A stretch of DNA of 64,000 nucleotides from Gammaproteobacteria bacterium (GCA_024234975.1 JACKNH010000020.1:7103-71102); one strand, 5' to 3'. Shown: positions 16,148 to 24,449, counted from the first letter of the stretch. Translations and numbers: made by a program. The notes: generated by a model not told the origin, from the sequence alone.

Positions 16148-17293
16148 TTACTTGCGCAGGAAATCGTTGAGGCCCTGCAAGCTGGGGATCTCGCGACTGA
16201 TAACATTGAATACCATCAGGATCGGCACGCCGATCAACGCACCTGGCAGCCCGAACACGGCGGTGCTGACGATGACGCTCAGGAATACCAGCGCCGGGTT
16301 CAATGCCATGGCACGCCCGAGGCTGGTGGGGGTGATGAGAAACCCTTCCAGCGCGGTGAGCAGCATGAAACTTCCGGTCAGCACCAGGATGCGCCACAAC
16401 TCGAATTCAGCCAGCAGAGATGCGATGCCCAACCCCACCACGGTGATGACGGGACCGACATAAGGAATGAAATTCAGAATGCCGGTGACCAGCCCCCAGA
16501 TCACCGGGTTCGGCAGGCCACAAGCCCACGCAACCAAGCCTGTCGCGCAGCCAAGCAGCGTGTTGATGATCATGATAGTACCGAGATAACGGCTCAAATC
16601 GGTATTGAGCCCTTTGGTGATCAGCACGATGCGGCGCCGCGTGGCCAAATCGTTGGCCAGCAGCGTTGCTTTTCGGGTCAGTGTGTTCTTGCCGACCAGC
16701 AGGAAGAATGCAGTGAACGACATCAGGGCGATGGTCATCAGAAAGTGCGGCGCATAGGCCATGATGCGATCCACCATGGAATCCTCATCAAGCTCCACCC
16801 GCATGACCTTCACATCATCGGCGGCGACCGGCGACAGTTGTTCCAGCGCTCTTGCCGCTTCATCCAGTTCACCCAGCGGCTCCTGCAACGTTTCGAGATG
16901 ATCACGTGCCTGCGGCAGGACGGTTGGCGCCCTGCTCAACCAGTCGGCAACCGGTTCGATGGATACTGCGACAGTGCCAATCATGAGCGTAGGCACGATG
17001 CAGATGATGATGAACGCGCTGATTCCGCGGTAGACGTGATTGCGGGCCAGCTTTTCCACCAGCGGCCCGAACAGAATCGTGATGAAGAATGCGACTATGA
17101 TCGGATAGATGATGTCCGCATTGAAGTGGATGAACAGCAGTATCGCCATGATGAACAAACCATGCAGCGAACAGCGCGCGGATCGCTCCAATAAGATCTG
17201 ACGCGTGCGCGGAAGGCGCTCCGGCAATGGCAGTGTGTTGACGTCGCCAAGTGTTTCGTCTTCGACGATGACCGCCTGGGGGATCGCTGACAT
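16148..17293 (-). CDS. AI-2E/PerM-family transporter
   Basis: A 381-residue polytopic membrane protein of the AI-2E family (UPF0118, YdiK/PerM type). The signatures are PIIVAFFITILFGPLVEKL near the N terminus and the C-terminal ILNFIPYVGPVITVVGLGI plus PNPVIWGLVTG. About eight membrane segments are separated by a soluble loop around 120-190. Members move small molecules or ions, some contributing to Na+/H+ homeostasis. The start is placed at ATG 17293 (MSAIPQ); a GTG at 17302 in frame is equally possible and neither has a good ribosome site. Confidence 0.93.
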   Translation of the reverse strand: MSAIPQAVIVEDETLGDVNTLPLPERLPRTRQILLERSARCSLHGLFIMAILLFIHFNADIIYPIIVAFFITILFGPLVEKLARNHVYRGISAFIIICIVPTLMIGTVAVSIEPVADWLSRAPTVLPQARDHLETLQEPLGELDEAARALEQLSPVAADDVKVMRVELDEDSMVDRIMAYAPHFLMTIALMSFTAFFLLVGKNTLTRKATLLANDLATRRRIVLITKGLNTDLSRYLGTIMIINTLLGCATGLVAWACGLPNPVIWGLVTGILNFIPYVGPVITVVGLGIASLLAEFELWRILVLTGSFMLLTALEGFLITPTSLGRAMALNPALVFLSVIVSTAVFGLPGALIGVPILMVFNVISREIPSLQGLNDFLRK

Positions 17294-17416
17294 GGGTTGC
17301 ACCGTTTATCGAGTGAAGTCGCTGATACCGGCAGTGTCCGCGTCAGGTCGGTCTTCGCTGTTGGCTATTTCGACACAGACGCGGCACTGCATGGCTGGGA
17401 TCTGATTCCCACGTGC

Positions 17417-17557
17417 TCAGTCTTCCGCGGCGTGCTCAATCGCGTTGCCGGCGGACTCGATGTCTTCTCCCGCACCGGCGATGGTGTTGCAACCGGTCAG
17501 AACGTAGCCGCACAGCGCGACGGCCATCAGGTTTCGCAGCATTATTTTGATATTCAT
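17417..17557 (-). CDS. Entericidin-like small lipoprotein
   Basis: A 46-residue lipoprotein precursor. A signal sequence (MNIKIMLRNLMAVALCGYVL) ends in lipobox LTGC, followed by NTIAGAGEDIESAGNAIEHAA, the hallmark of EcnA/EcnB entericidins. In E. coli these are small membrane lipoproteins linked to stationary phase and osmotic conditions. AGGAG lies 8 nt upstream of the ATG. A well-matched -24/-12 element sits at 17600-17614, so expression may need sigma-54 here. No second entericidin gene (toxin/antidote pair) is adjacent. Confidence 0.93.
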   Translation of the reverse strand: MNIKIMLRNLMAVALCGYVLTGCNTIAGAGEDIESAGNAIEHAAED

Positions 17558-17599
17558 GGTGAATCTCCTGTTGTTGGTGAATCGTGCATTTCCGGTATT

Positions 17600-17614
17600 G
17601 CAAGAGCGGTGCCA
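17600..17614 (-). promoter_or_regulatory. Candidate sigma-54 promoter of the entericidin-like gene
   Basis: The minus strand reads TGGCACC-GCTC-TTGC, a full match to the conserved GG and GC positions with correct spacing. Predicted start is near 17588, about 31 nt before ATG 17557. Confidence 0.75.
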
Positions 17615-17809
17615 GAATGGTTTTCCCGAGTTCATCCCGACGCCGTTCATGTTGTTGCAAGGCATTGGATCGCAAGAGACATTCGGCGATTCAAGCAGGC
17701 CGTGCAGCAGCTGATCCGGCATTCCCGAACGCGTGCCCTGTATGTAATGGATACACATGTCCGGAGGCGTTGCGCGTGCAAGGCTTACAAAGTTTGCATA
17801 ACAGGCCGG

Positions 17810-17983
17810 TTACGACCTCGGGCCGGCAATTGCCCATGCGAGCAGTCCGATGACAGGCAGGACCAGAATCACGATCACCCAGATCACTTTGTTGATGGTC
17901 GGGACGCCGCTCTGTACAACCTTGAGGATTGCAAAAATATCCAGCACGAGAATGACGAGGCCTAACAGGCTGCCGATTTCCAT
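17810..17983 (-). CDS. PLDc_N-domain small membrane protein
   Basis: A 57-residue protein that is essentially one PLDc_N domain (the membrane part found at the N terminus of cardiolipin synthases), with two hydrophobic helices: LLGLVILVLDIFAIL and KVIWVIVILVLPVIGLLAW, ending GPRS. No catalytic phospholipase domain follows, so it is a stand-alone membrane peptide of unknown function. The start is ATG 17983, with AAAGGAGACAACA immediately upstream, nearly identical to the csbD leader. A weaker -24/-12-like element is at 18034-18048. Confidence 0.88.
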   Translation of the reverse strand: MEIGSLLGLVILVLDIFAILKVVQSGVPTINKVIWVIVILVLPVIGLLAWAIAGPRS

Positions 17984-18033
17984 TGTTGTCTCCTTTAACC
18001 CTTTGATGCCGACAATCCGGCAAACGAGGTGAT

Positions 18034-18048
18034 TCATAAACCGTGCCA
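18034..18048 (-). promoter_or_regulatory. Possible sigma-54 promoter of the PLDc_N gene
   Basis: The minus strand reads TGGCACG-GTTT-ATGA. The -24 half is perfect and the spacing exact, but the -12 half has GA instead of GC. Predicted start near 18022 leaves a 39 nt leader, in line with the other candidates. Confidence 0.45.
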
Positions 18049-18113
18049 GCCATGTGACGTGATGTGCGCGGGTACGGGTGAAACTCTCCAGCGACCGACC
18101 TATCATGAGGGCC

Positions 18114-19433
18114 ATGGATATGGATAACGCTCGCCTCAGCCTGCTCACGGTCAGTGGCGCCACCCTTATCGCCGCGACACTGTTGATCGTGCTCGGGCTG
18201 GACCTCGGATGGGTGGCGCAACACAAGCTTGAGACAACACTGATCAGTGGTGCGCTGCTCGTCACCGTCGCGACATGGGGGATATGGGCAACCTTTCAGC
18301 GCGATGAGAATGCGGCCGACGGCGTCGACCGTGTGCTCGATTCACGTAAACGCGAACTTGCTTATATCGAGCGTGAATTGCTGGTGCGGGAGGAGATGTT
18401 TGCGCGGCGCTGGATTCGCATGGAAACCGCCCTGGATACGCCGATGAGCATCGATCTGCTCGATTCACATCTCGACGACGAGGCATTGGCCCGCCTCAGT
18501 GAGCGCGACCGCGAAGTACTGGCATTGATCGAGAACGAAGCGAAGCGGGCGTTCGATGGCGTACTGGCAAATCGCTATGCAGCGGGCGACGGCGTGAACG
18601 TACCGTTGATCATGGACGACCTGCACGATTTCATCACCCGCGTCGCCCGCGTCTATCAGCCCGATGCGACAGAGCCGGTGCTGGAGACCAACATCGAATT
18701 GCTGGCCAAGGCGGTCAGTCGCGCTTGCCTGCATCTACTGGTGAGTATCGAGCGTCTGCCAATGGACTTGCAGCGCTACAACCTTGCCAAGGCCTATCGA
18801 CAACTGCGCCGTGCCGCACACTATTACGGCAAGTATCGAAACATTGAACCCTACCTCACGCACGGTATGAATCTCGCGCACATCTCGCGCGTGGCGCTGG
18901 GGGCATCGCCCATTGCTGTCGGCGTGGGTTGGGTTGCCGGCAAGCTCGCGCGCTATGGCGCTTCCACACTTGCCGAGCGCCTGGTGAACAAGCAACTCGT
19001 GGTGTTGATGCATGATTTCGTCAAAGCGATCGGATTCGAGGTAGCGATCGTTTACGGTGGTCACTTCCGCTACCGCGACGCCAATTTCGTTTTCGGCGTT
19101 GAACTGGTTGAGTTGGAAAGTATCCGTGATGACCAGGCCGGTACCGCCGCGGCCATGCGCACGCTCGCGGCCCTTTCGTTGCGCAATGAATATGATCGGA
19201 TTTATCTGTTCCGTCTGCTGGCCAGGCGCGCCAGCGCCACGCCCGCGCGGTTCCGTGGCGCGGTAACGCTGACCGACGTCGAACGTCAACGCATTTACGG
19301 TCAGCTGCTCAAGCATGCGCAGGATAGCGGGTTGGATATGTCCCGACCGCGCGTACTGCGCTGGCAACGCGATATTTCGCGTCGGCTGAATGTCGAAGTC
19401 GCGGATGAAAAGGCGTTGGTTGTTGCCGGCTGA
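18114..19433 (+). CDS. Membrane-anchored protein of unknown function
   Basis: A 439-residue protein I do not recognise. Two hydrophobic helices near the N terminus (LLTVSGATLIAATLLIVLGL and TTLISGALLVTVATWGIWATF) are followed by a charged coiled region (SRKRELAYIERELLVREEMF) and a long helical soluble domain. A further weakly hydrophobic, glycine-rich stretch is GASPIAVGVGWVAGKLARYG. The C-terminal part is rich in Arg and Asp. The start is ATG 18114, with GAGG 5 nt upstream; in-frame starts at 18078 (GTG) and 18105 are possible. It is divergent from the PLDc_N gene and has no visible -24/-12 element of its own. EcsC-like or other stress membrane proteins are possible relatives, but I have no motif to support that. 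Confidence 0.75.
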   Translation: MDMDNARLSLLTVSGATLIAATLLIVLGLDLGWVAQHKLETTLISGALLVTVATWGIWATFQRDENAADGVDRVLDSRKRELAYIERELLVREEMFARRWIRMETALDTPMSIDLLDSHLDDEALARLSERDREVLALIENEAKRAFDGVLANRYAAGDGVNVPLIMDDLHDFITRVARVYQPDATEPVLETNIELLAKAVSRACLHLLVSIERLPMDLQRYNLAKAYRQLRRAAHYYGKYRNIEPYLTHGMNLAHISRVALGASPIAVGVGWVAGKLARYGASTLAERLVNKQLVVLMHDFVKAIGFEVAIVYGGHFRYRDANFVFGVELVELESIRDDQAGTAAAMRTLAALSLRNEYDRIYLFRLLARRASATPARFRGAVTLTDVERQRIYGQLLKHAQDSGLDMSRPRVLRWQRDISRRLNVEVADEKALVVAG

Positions 19434-19618
19434 AATGCGCTTGCATTTCGCCATCCGCGGGATTTTCACGCATCTGTTACACACAACGTTGTAATTTCTA
19501 CCCGCTTTCGGGGCTTGCCCGGCTGCCGCCGGCAATTGCCAATCGAAAAGTTTTTTACACGCAACCCTCTGGTGAATAAGGAGTAACCACCCGTACAGGC
19601 AGTACGCTGCGCGAAGCA

Positions 19619-19633
19619 TGGCACACCTCCTGC
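19619..19633 (+). promoter_or_regulatory. Candidate sigma-54 promoter of the OmpA-like lipoprotein gene
   Basis: TGGCACA-CCTC-CTGC keeps all conserved GG and GC bases with exact spacing. Predicted start near 19645 gives a 74 nt leader to ATG 19719, longer than at the other sites. Confidence 0.65.
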
Positions 19634-19718
19634 AACGACTCGTTATCCGCGGTGAACGCCGCGCCCCGGCCGGCACCGGGAATCCAAGACTGGAAAATTA
19701 AAACGAAGGAGTAGCAAC

Positions 19719-20510
19719 ATGAACGCGCATCTGAAAATCCTGCTGGTCGCCCCGATGGCGCTGCTGGCCGCTTGTGCCACCCAGACCCAGAAACAATATG
19801 AGAGCTGCGTCGTCGCTTCGATGGCCGCTGGCGGTGGTGCAGGTGGCGCAATCAGTGGTGGCGTCGGTGCCGTTCCGGGCATCGCAGTAGGCGCACTGGC
19901 CTCACAGATCTTCTGTCAGCAGGTGAAATCGACGCCTGAAGTGGTTGCTGCCGCACCGGCGCCGGTCGCCACCGCACCGGCCGATTCCGATCGTGATGGT
20001 GTGACCGACGATCGCGACCGCTGCCCGAATACGCCCGCCGGCACTCGCGTCGACCGCAATGGTTGTCCGCTGGACAGCGACAACGACGGCGTCGCGGATT
20101 ATCAGGACAGCTGCCCGAACACCCCGGCCGGCACCCGTGTCGATGGTCGCGGTTGCCCGGTGGTCGGCGAGAAGATTGTGACGCTGTCGGATGTGAACTT
20201 CGCTTTCGACAGCGCCCGGTTGCGACTGTCTGAAGCCGAAGAGGAACTGGATGCCGCGATCGAGGCCGTCAAGTCATCGGATGTCTCAGGCCTGGACCTG
20301 GTCGGCCATACCGACAGTGTCGGCAGCGATGCCTACAACCAGGGCCTTTCCGAGCGCCGCGCCCGCTCCGTCCGTGACTACCTCGTCGAACATGGTGTGA
20401 ACGCCTCCATGCTGCGAGTCGTCGGCCGCGGTGAGTCCGAGCCCACTGCGACAAACGACACTGAGGAAGGTCGCGCCGAGAACCGCCGCGTCGAGTTCAT
20501 CAAGCACTAA
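19719..20510 (+). CDS. OmpA-family lipoprotein with thrombospondin type 3 repeats
   Basis: A 263-residue outer-membrane lipoprotein. A signal peptide ends in lipobox LAAC (Cys about 19). It is followed by a Gly/Ala-rich hydrophobic region of the glycine-zipper type (GGGAGGAISGGVGAVPG), a linker of Ala/Pro, and two calcium-binding type 3 repeats (DSDRDGVTDDRDRCPNTPAG and DSDNDGVADYQDSCPNTPAG). The C-terminal OmpA peptidoglycan-binding domain has NFAFDSARL, GHTDSVGSDAYNQGLSERRA and GRGESEPTATN. AAGGAG lies 8 nt upstream of the start. It should tether the outer membrane to the cell wall. A hairpin follows at 20523-20546. Confidence 0.95.
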   Translation: MNAHLKILLVAPMALLAACATQTQKQYESCVVASMAAGGGAGGAISGGVGAVPGIAVGALASQIFCQQVKSTPEVVAAAPAPVATAPADSDRDGVTDDRDRCPNTPAGTRVDRNGCPLDSDNDGVADYQDSCPNTPAGTRVDGRGCPVVGEKIVTLSDVNFAFDSARLRLSEAEEELDAAIEAVKSSDVSGLDLVGHTDSVGSDAYNQGLSERRARSVRDYLVEHGVNASMLRVVGRGESEPTATNDTEEGRAENRRVEFIKH

Positions 20511-20522
20511 GTCCCCCCAACC

Positions 20523-20546
20523 GATGCCGGCAGTAATGCCGGCATC
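20523..20546 (+). terminator. Hairpin after the OmpA-like gene
   Basis: Perfect 10-base stem GATGCCGGCA / TGCCGGCATC with loop GTAA, 12 nt past the stop. The tail (GTCTCC) is not U-rich, so termination strength is uncertain. Confidence 0.6.
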
Positions 20547-20733
20547 GTCTCCAACACCACGCCGGACAACCCTGGTTGGATGGCGTGGTGCTTTCTTTTC
20601 AGGCTCTTAAAAATCGGCATTGCGCGGTCTGAGGGTACTGCACTGGTCGCGCCGACGGCAGATCCGGGGCGAGTCCGAAACGCATCCAAATCGTTGTGTG
20701 ACCCGCCCCGTGAAGTAGGCCTACCCTGGTCGG

Positions 20734-21771
20734 TTAACGTGGTCCCAGCGCTTCTTCGAGCACGGAGTAATCGATAAATCGGGCCAGTTCCTCACGCGTG
20801 CGCGGCGTACGATTGCGCTCCTTAGCGATCCAGACCTCTTCCTTCTCCAGCACATCCAACATGTCCGGCACGATCTGGATCGGGAAGCCCTGCTCGTCCC
20901 AACCTGCCGCGATGTCATCCACGGGATAGCCAATCACCTCGGAGATCTGTGGCCAGTATTTTTCGGGGTCGGTTTTGAGCGCATCGGTTGCAACGGCAAT
21001 GGCGCGAACGAATTCGACAATCGCCTTGCGGCGCGCAGGATCGGCCAGTGCTGTCGCCGTTGTATGCAGGTTGAAAACTTCGCGGTAGATGCTGCGATCC
21101 TGCAGCACGATGGCGTCGTCACCAAACTCCTCGACAGCGTCGCCCGCCTCGGGCTCCCAGATTGCAACGACATCGGCATCGCCGTTCAGCACGACGTCGG
21201 ACATCATATCCATCGCCACGCGCACGTTATCGGCTTTCGGGAACGGCACGAGTTCGACATCGTCTTCGGTCAGGCCGACTGACTCCAGCATCGCCACCAG
21301 ATAGTAGTTCGCCGATGTATGGAACGGCGTGATCACCCGCTTGCCTTTGAGATCAGATAACTGCTCGATACCCGCGGAGCGTCGGCCGACCAGCCGGTAG
21401 AACCCTTCCGTCACCGTCATGATGATGCGCAGGTCGGGGTTGACCAGCGATTCCCGCAACAATTGCGTCTCGGCGTTGGTTGCCACCAAGGCGTCGCCCG
21501 CGGTAATCGACCGCACCCCACCTTCGTTGACCTTTACCGGCACCGGATAAAAGTTGCCGGCTGCCACGATGACGGGTGACAGTTCAATCCAGTAGCCGCC
21601 TGAAACTGTCAGCGGCGCAAGCGGTTCTGCGGTCAGAGGCGCTGTAGGTTTCTCTGCGGGTTGCTCGGTGACCGCGGCCTGATCGGGGGCCGGGGAACAG
21701 GCTGCCAACATGACAGACACAAGACCCGGCATTACCGAGCGTGAGAACGGGAACGGTGATGATTGTTTCAT
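20734..21771 (-). CDS. NMT1/SsuA-like substrate-binding lipoprotein
   Basis: A 345-residue periplasmic binding protein with a lipoprotein signal (lipobox LAAC, Cys about 25) and a Pro/Ala/Glu-rich spacer. The body is that of the NMT1/taurine-nitrate-sulfonate binding family: TVSGGYWIELSPVIVAAG, later LSDLKGKRVITPFHTSANYYL and ADVVAIWEPEAGDAV. No permease or ATPase gene of the matching type is adjacent, so it is an orphan here and may serve a transporter elsewhere or a sensor kinase. AGGAA lies 7 nt upstream of the start. Confidence 0.88.
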   Translation of the reverse strand: MKQSSPFPFSRSVMPGLVSVMLAACSPAPDQAAVTEQPAEKPTAPLTAEPLAPLTVSGGYWIELSPVIVAAGNFYPVPVKVNEGGVRSITAGDALVATNAETQLLRESLVNPDLRIIMTVTEGFYRLVGRRSAGIEQLSDLKGKRVITPFHTSANYYLVAMLESVGLTEDDVELVPFPKADNVRVAMDMMSDVVLNGDADVVAIWEPEAGDAVEEFGDDAIVLQDRSIYREVFNLHTTATALADPARRKAIVEFVRAIAVATDALKTDPEKYWPQISEVIGYPVDDIAAGWDEQGFPIQIVPDMLDVLEKEEVWIAKERNRTPRTREELARFIDYSVLEEALGPR

Positions 21772-22106
21772 GGGATTTCCTGAGTTGATTGGTTGGCTCA
21801 GCGTTGCAGGGTATGCGCGGCGGGATCAGAGTCGACTAATCACTGCGTTCTTACGCACTGGCATCCGATGCTTTGCCAGCCGCACCGCGAGATATTTGCT
21901 GTTATTCAGTGCTTGCGCCTCAATAACCACCGGGACGCCGCGAATTCCCGCCGTGGCCAGCATAACAGCCTGAAAGCGCGGACGGGCCGTCCGTTCACCG
22001 GGTGACGGCATCGGCCACGGCAAACTGCCGCGCACGCGAACTCACTACGAGCCGCGGCGGCCCATGGCGACATCAGGCTCAGGAGCGCGGTGGGGATGAA
22101 AGGAAA
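21772..22106. other. Intergenic stretch between tRNA-Met and the binding-protein gene
   Basis: A 335 nt stretch. A 69-codon minus-strand open frame (21826-22035) is present but has no ribosome site and no familiar sequence, so I do not call it. No repeats or terminator were recognised. Confidence 0.4.
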
Positions 22107-22183
22107 TGGTGGCTATGGGTGGGCTCGAACCACCGACCTCAGCATTATGAGTGCCGCGCTCTAACCAACTGAGCTACATAGCC
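22107..22183 (-). tRNA. tRNA-Met (CAT), elongator type
   Basis: A 77 nt cloverleaf with acceptor GGCTATG / CATAGCC, D-arm GCTCAGTTGGTTAGAGC, anticodon loop CTCATAA (CAT), T-arm with GGTTCGAGCCC, and encoded CCA. The body closely matches the E. coli elongator tRNA-Met; the first pair G-C and the G at position 1 exclude the initiator. A tRNA-Ile with modified CAT is less likely. Confidence 0.95.
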
Positions 22184-22319
22184 GGGTGTCGCGCTGCCGG
22201 GAAACGCAGGGTCTGCGGGACCGACAGGCTTTACTACTGCAAGGGGGCGCGATTGTCCGGTGGACGCAAGTCCCTGTCAAGTTCAGGGGCGGCTCACGGC
22301 CGCTCTTGCAGGACTGACC

Positions 22320-22964
22320 TCAACGTACGCCGAAGACGACGATGGTCTTGCCACTGACGCTGATGAGGTGCTGGTCTTCCAGCGACTTCAGTACGCGGCC
22401 GACCATTTCGCGCGAGCAACCGACGATGCGACCCAGTTCCTGTCGTGTAATGCGAATCTGCATTCCATCCGGGTGCGTCATTGCGTCCGGCTCCTTGCAC
22501 AGATCCAGCAGCGTGCGGGCGACGCGACCGGACACGTCCATGAACGCCAGATCGCCGATCTTGCGGTTCATGCGGCGCAGGCGATTGGCCAGCTGGCTGG
22601 AGATGGCGAACAACAGGTCGGGGAAGACGGTCGACATGCTCTTCAGCTTGTCGTAGCTGATCTGCGCCACTTCGCAGGCCGTCTTGGCGCGCACCAGGGC
22701 GCTGCGGTTGGTGTGGTCGTTGAACAGGCCGATTTCGCCGAAAAAGTCGCCCGGATTCAGGTAGGCGAGCACCAGCTCACGGCCTTCCTCGTCTTCGAGC
22801 AAAACCGAGACTGAGCCCTTTATGATGTAAAACAGGTCATGCGAAGGCTCGCCCTGGCGGATGATCGTGGCCTTGGATGAAAACGTCCGACGATGGCAGT
22901 GTTCCAGGAATCGTGTGATGGCTTCATCACTATGGGGTGCCTGACGGACACGCTGAATGCTCAA
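22320..22964 (-). CDS. crp: CRP-family global regulator (Crp/Vfr/Clp type)
   Basis: A 214-residue cyclic-nucleotide-type regulator. The N-terminal beta-barrel has PGDFFGEIGLF and NRSALVRAKTACEVAQIS. The C-terminal helix-turn-helix TRQELGRIVGCSREMVGRVL is almost identical to E. coli CRP. The start is taken as TTG 22964, with GAGGG 7 nt upstream, giving a length near CRP's 210; a TTG at 23015 lacks a ribosome site. Gly-Glu and Arg-Ser of the cAMP pocket are present, but the pair aligned with CRP Thr127-Ser128 is Met-Asn (codons 22566-22571), which may change ligand or dependence on it. It is divergent from a yhfA-like gene, as in E. coli. Confidence 0.94.
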   Translation of the reverse strand: MSIQRVRQAPHSDEAITRFLEHCHRRTFSSKATIIRQGEPSHDLFYIIKGSVSVLLEDEEGRELVLAYLNPGDFFGEIGLFNDHTNRSALVRAKTACEVAQISYDKLKSMSTVFPDLLFAISSQLANRLRRMNRKIGDLAFMDVSGRVARTLLDLCKEPDAMTHPDGMQIRITRQELGRIVGCSREMVGRVLKSLEDQHLISVSGKTIVVFGVR

Positions 22965-23152
22965 TGGGTTGCCCTCGGATAGCTGTCTACTAGGGGTGCC
23001 GCGGGTACTGCTCAAATCAATCGTTGCGGAATGATACGATAGTTAATCCACATCGCGAAATATCTTGCTTAAGCTGCCGGAAACGGTGACCGCGTGACTG
23101 GCGGTCCGCCGATGTCTCAGCCAATCAATAACCTGCCAGGAGCCAGTTGCCG

Positions 23153-23572
23153 ATGAAGGCGCAGATCAAATGGGTAGACGGTGCCATGTTCGTGGCTGAA
23201 TCAGAAAGCGGCCATGCCGTTGTGATTGACGGGCCGGCCGATGGTGGCGGCCGCAATATGGGCCCGCGCCCGATGGAGTTGGTGCTGATGGGTACCGGCG
23301 CCTGCAGCACCTATGACGTGGTGTCCATTCTGCGCAAAGCCCGGCAGGACATCATTGATTGCCAGGTAGAGCTGAGTGCCGAGCGCGCGGACGCCGTACC
23401 CGCGGTGTTCACTGCGATCCACATGCATTTCATCGTCAGGGGGCGGCAACTGGCTGAAAACCAGGTGGCGCGGGCGGTCAAGCTGTCAGCGGAGAAATAC
23501 TGTTCGGCGTCGATCATGCTGGGTGCGGCCGGCGTCAAGGTCACCCATAGCCATGCCGTGGAGGAGGCCTGA
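23153..23572 (+). CDS. OsmC-family protein (YhfA-like)
   Basis: A 139-residue OsmC/Ohr-fold protein. Family features are GPRPMELVLMGTGACSTYDV (active-site Cys in GACST) and the second Cys in SAEKYCSASIMLG. OsmC proteins are thiol peroxidases; the YhfA subgroup is poorly characterised. The start is ATG 23153 with AGGAG 10 nt upstream; a TTG six bases earlier is too close to it. The divergent pairing with crp is the same as in E. coli crp-yhfA, which supports the subgroup call. Confidence 0.92.
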   Translation: MKAQIKWVDGAMFVAESESGHAVVIDGPADGGGRNMGPRPMELVLMGTGACSTYDVVSILRKARQDIIDCQVELSAERADAVPAVFTAIHMHFIVRGRQLAENQVARAVKLSAEKYCSASIMLGAAGVKVTHSHAVEEA

Positions 23573-23631
23573 ATTGGCGTGCTTCAGCGAAAGCGGGCGC
23601 TCACACCGGCCGCATGGAGCCGCGTGGTAAC

Positions 23632-24354
23632 TTACAACTGGCCTGCCACGCAAGCCAGATAGGCCTGCTCCATATCAGCCGCACCGTGGGCCGCGAGGAA
23701 ATCCGCTGGCGCACCGTTGAACCGCACCCTGCCCTGGTCCAGCACCACCAGATCGTCTGCCAACCCGCTGATATCGTTGAGTAAATGACTGGTGAATAGC
23801 AGCGTTCCACCCGCGGCATGGTATTCCTGCAGCGCGAGTTTGATTGCCCGCCGACCCTGGACATCGAGGCCGCTCATGGGCTCGTCGAGCAACAGCAGCT
23901 TCGGGCTGGCCATCAGGCATGCGAGGAGGCCCAGCTTCTGGGCCATGCCCTTGGAGTAAGCCCCTACTGACTTCGAAAGGTCGAGTTCGCCTAAGTCCAA
24001 CCTGGCAGCCATGGCCAAGACCGCGTCGGGATTGAGCGCCGTTCCCTGAAGTTCGGCGGTATAGCGAAGGAACTCGTTACCGGTCAGAAAGGCGGGTGGA
24101 ATAAACCGCTCGGGCAGAAAAGCGCTGCCGGCGCGTGACCCCGGGTCACCCGGCGCGCGCCCGAAAAGCTGCACGTCACCGGCCGACGGATTCAGGAAAT
24201 CCAGCAGAATCTTGATGAGCGTGGTCTTGCCGGCGCCGTTGGCCCCGACCAGGGCACACGCGGCCCCTTGGGTGACGACAAACGAAACGTCGGCTAACAC
24301 CTGCCGGTCCCCGAAACGACGACTCAGCGACTTGACGGCAATGGCGTCAGGCAT
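23632..24354 (-). CDS. ABC transporter ATP-binding protein (CcmA-type)
   Basis: A 240-residue ABC ATPase: Walker A GANGAGKTT (about 37-45), Q-loop region SAFLPERFIPP, signature YSKGMAQK, Walker B KLLLLDEPMSGLD and switch His in LLFTSHLL. It resembles the multidrug/ABC-2 type exporters' ATPases. The partner permease is most likely the protein at 26045-26806, two genes upstream on the same strand, with a TPR-like protein and a pilin-like protein between them. A terminator hairpin at 24397-24419 separates it from the pilin gene. Confidence 0.95.
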   Translation of the reverse strand: MPDAIAVKSLSRRFGDRQVLADVSFVVTQGAACALVGANGAGKTTLIKILLDFLNPSAGDVQLFGRAPGDPGSRAGSAFLPERFIPPAFLTGNEFLRYTAELQGTALNPDAVLAMAARLDLGELDLSKSVGAYSKGMAQKLGLLACLMASPKLLLLDEPMSGLDVQGRRAIKLALQEYHAAGGTLLFTSHLLNDISGLADDLVVLDQGRVRFNGAPADFLAAHGAADMEQAYLACVAGQL

Positions 24355-24396
24355 TCTTCGGCGTCCTGACGCAGTGGAGGTCCATGCAGAAATGAA

Positions 24397-24419
24397 ACGG
24401 CCCGCACTCGGCGGGCCGT
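24397..24419 (-). terminator. Rho-independent terminator after the pilin-like gene
   Basis: Nine-base perfect stem ACGGCCCGC / GCGGGCCGT with a 5-base loop, followed on the minus strand by TTTCATTTC. It ends transcription from the pilin gene and would reduce read-through into the ABC ATPase gene. Confidence 0.65.
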
Positions 24420-24449
24420 CGTTCGAAACCAGTCAGTGGCAGGCAGACG

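Noticed and set aside
19981..20160. Near-repeated DNA in the OmpA-like gene
   Set aside because: This is the coding sequence of two thrombospondin type 3 protein repeats, not a mobile or CRISPR repeat.
21826..22035. 69-codon minus-strand frame next to tRNA-Met
   Set aside because: No ribosome site, no familiar sequence; too weak to call.
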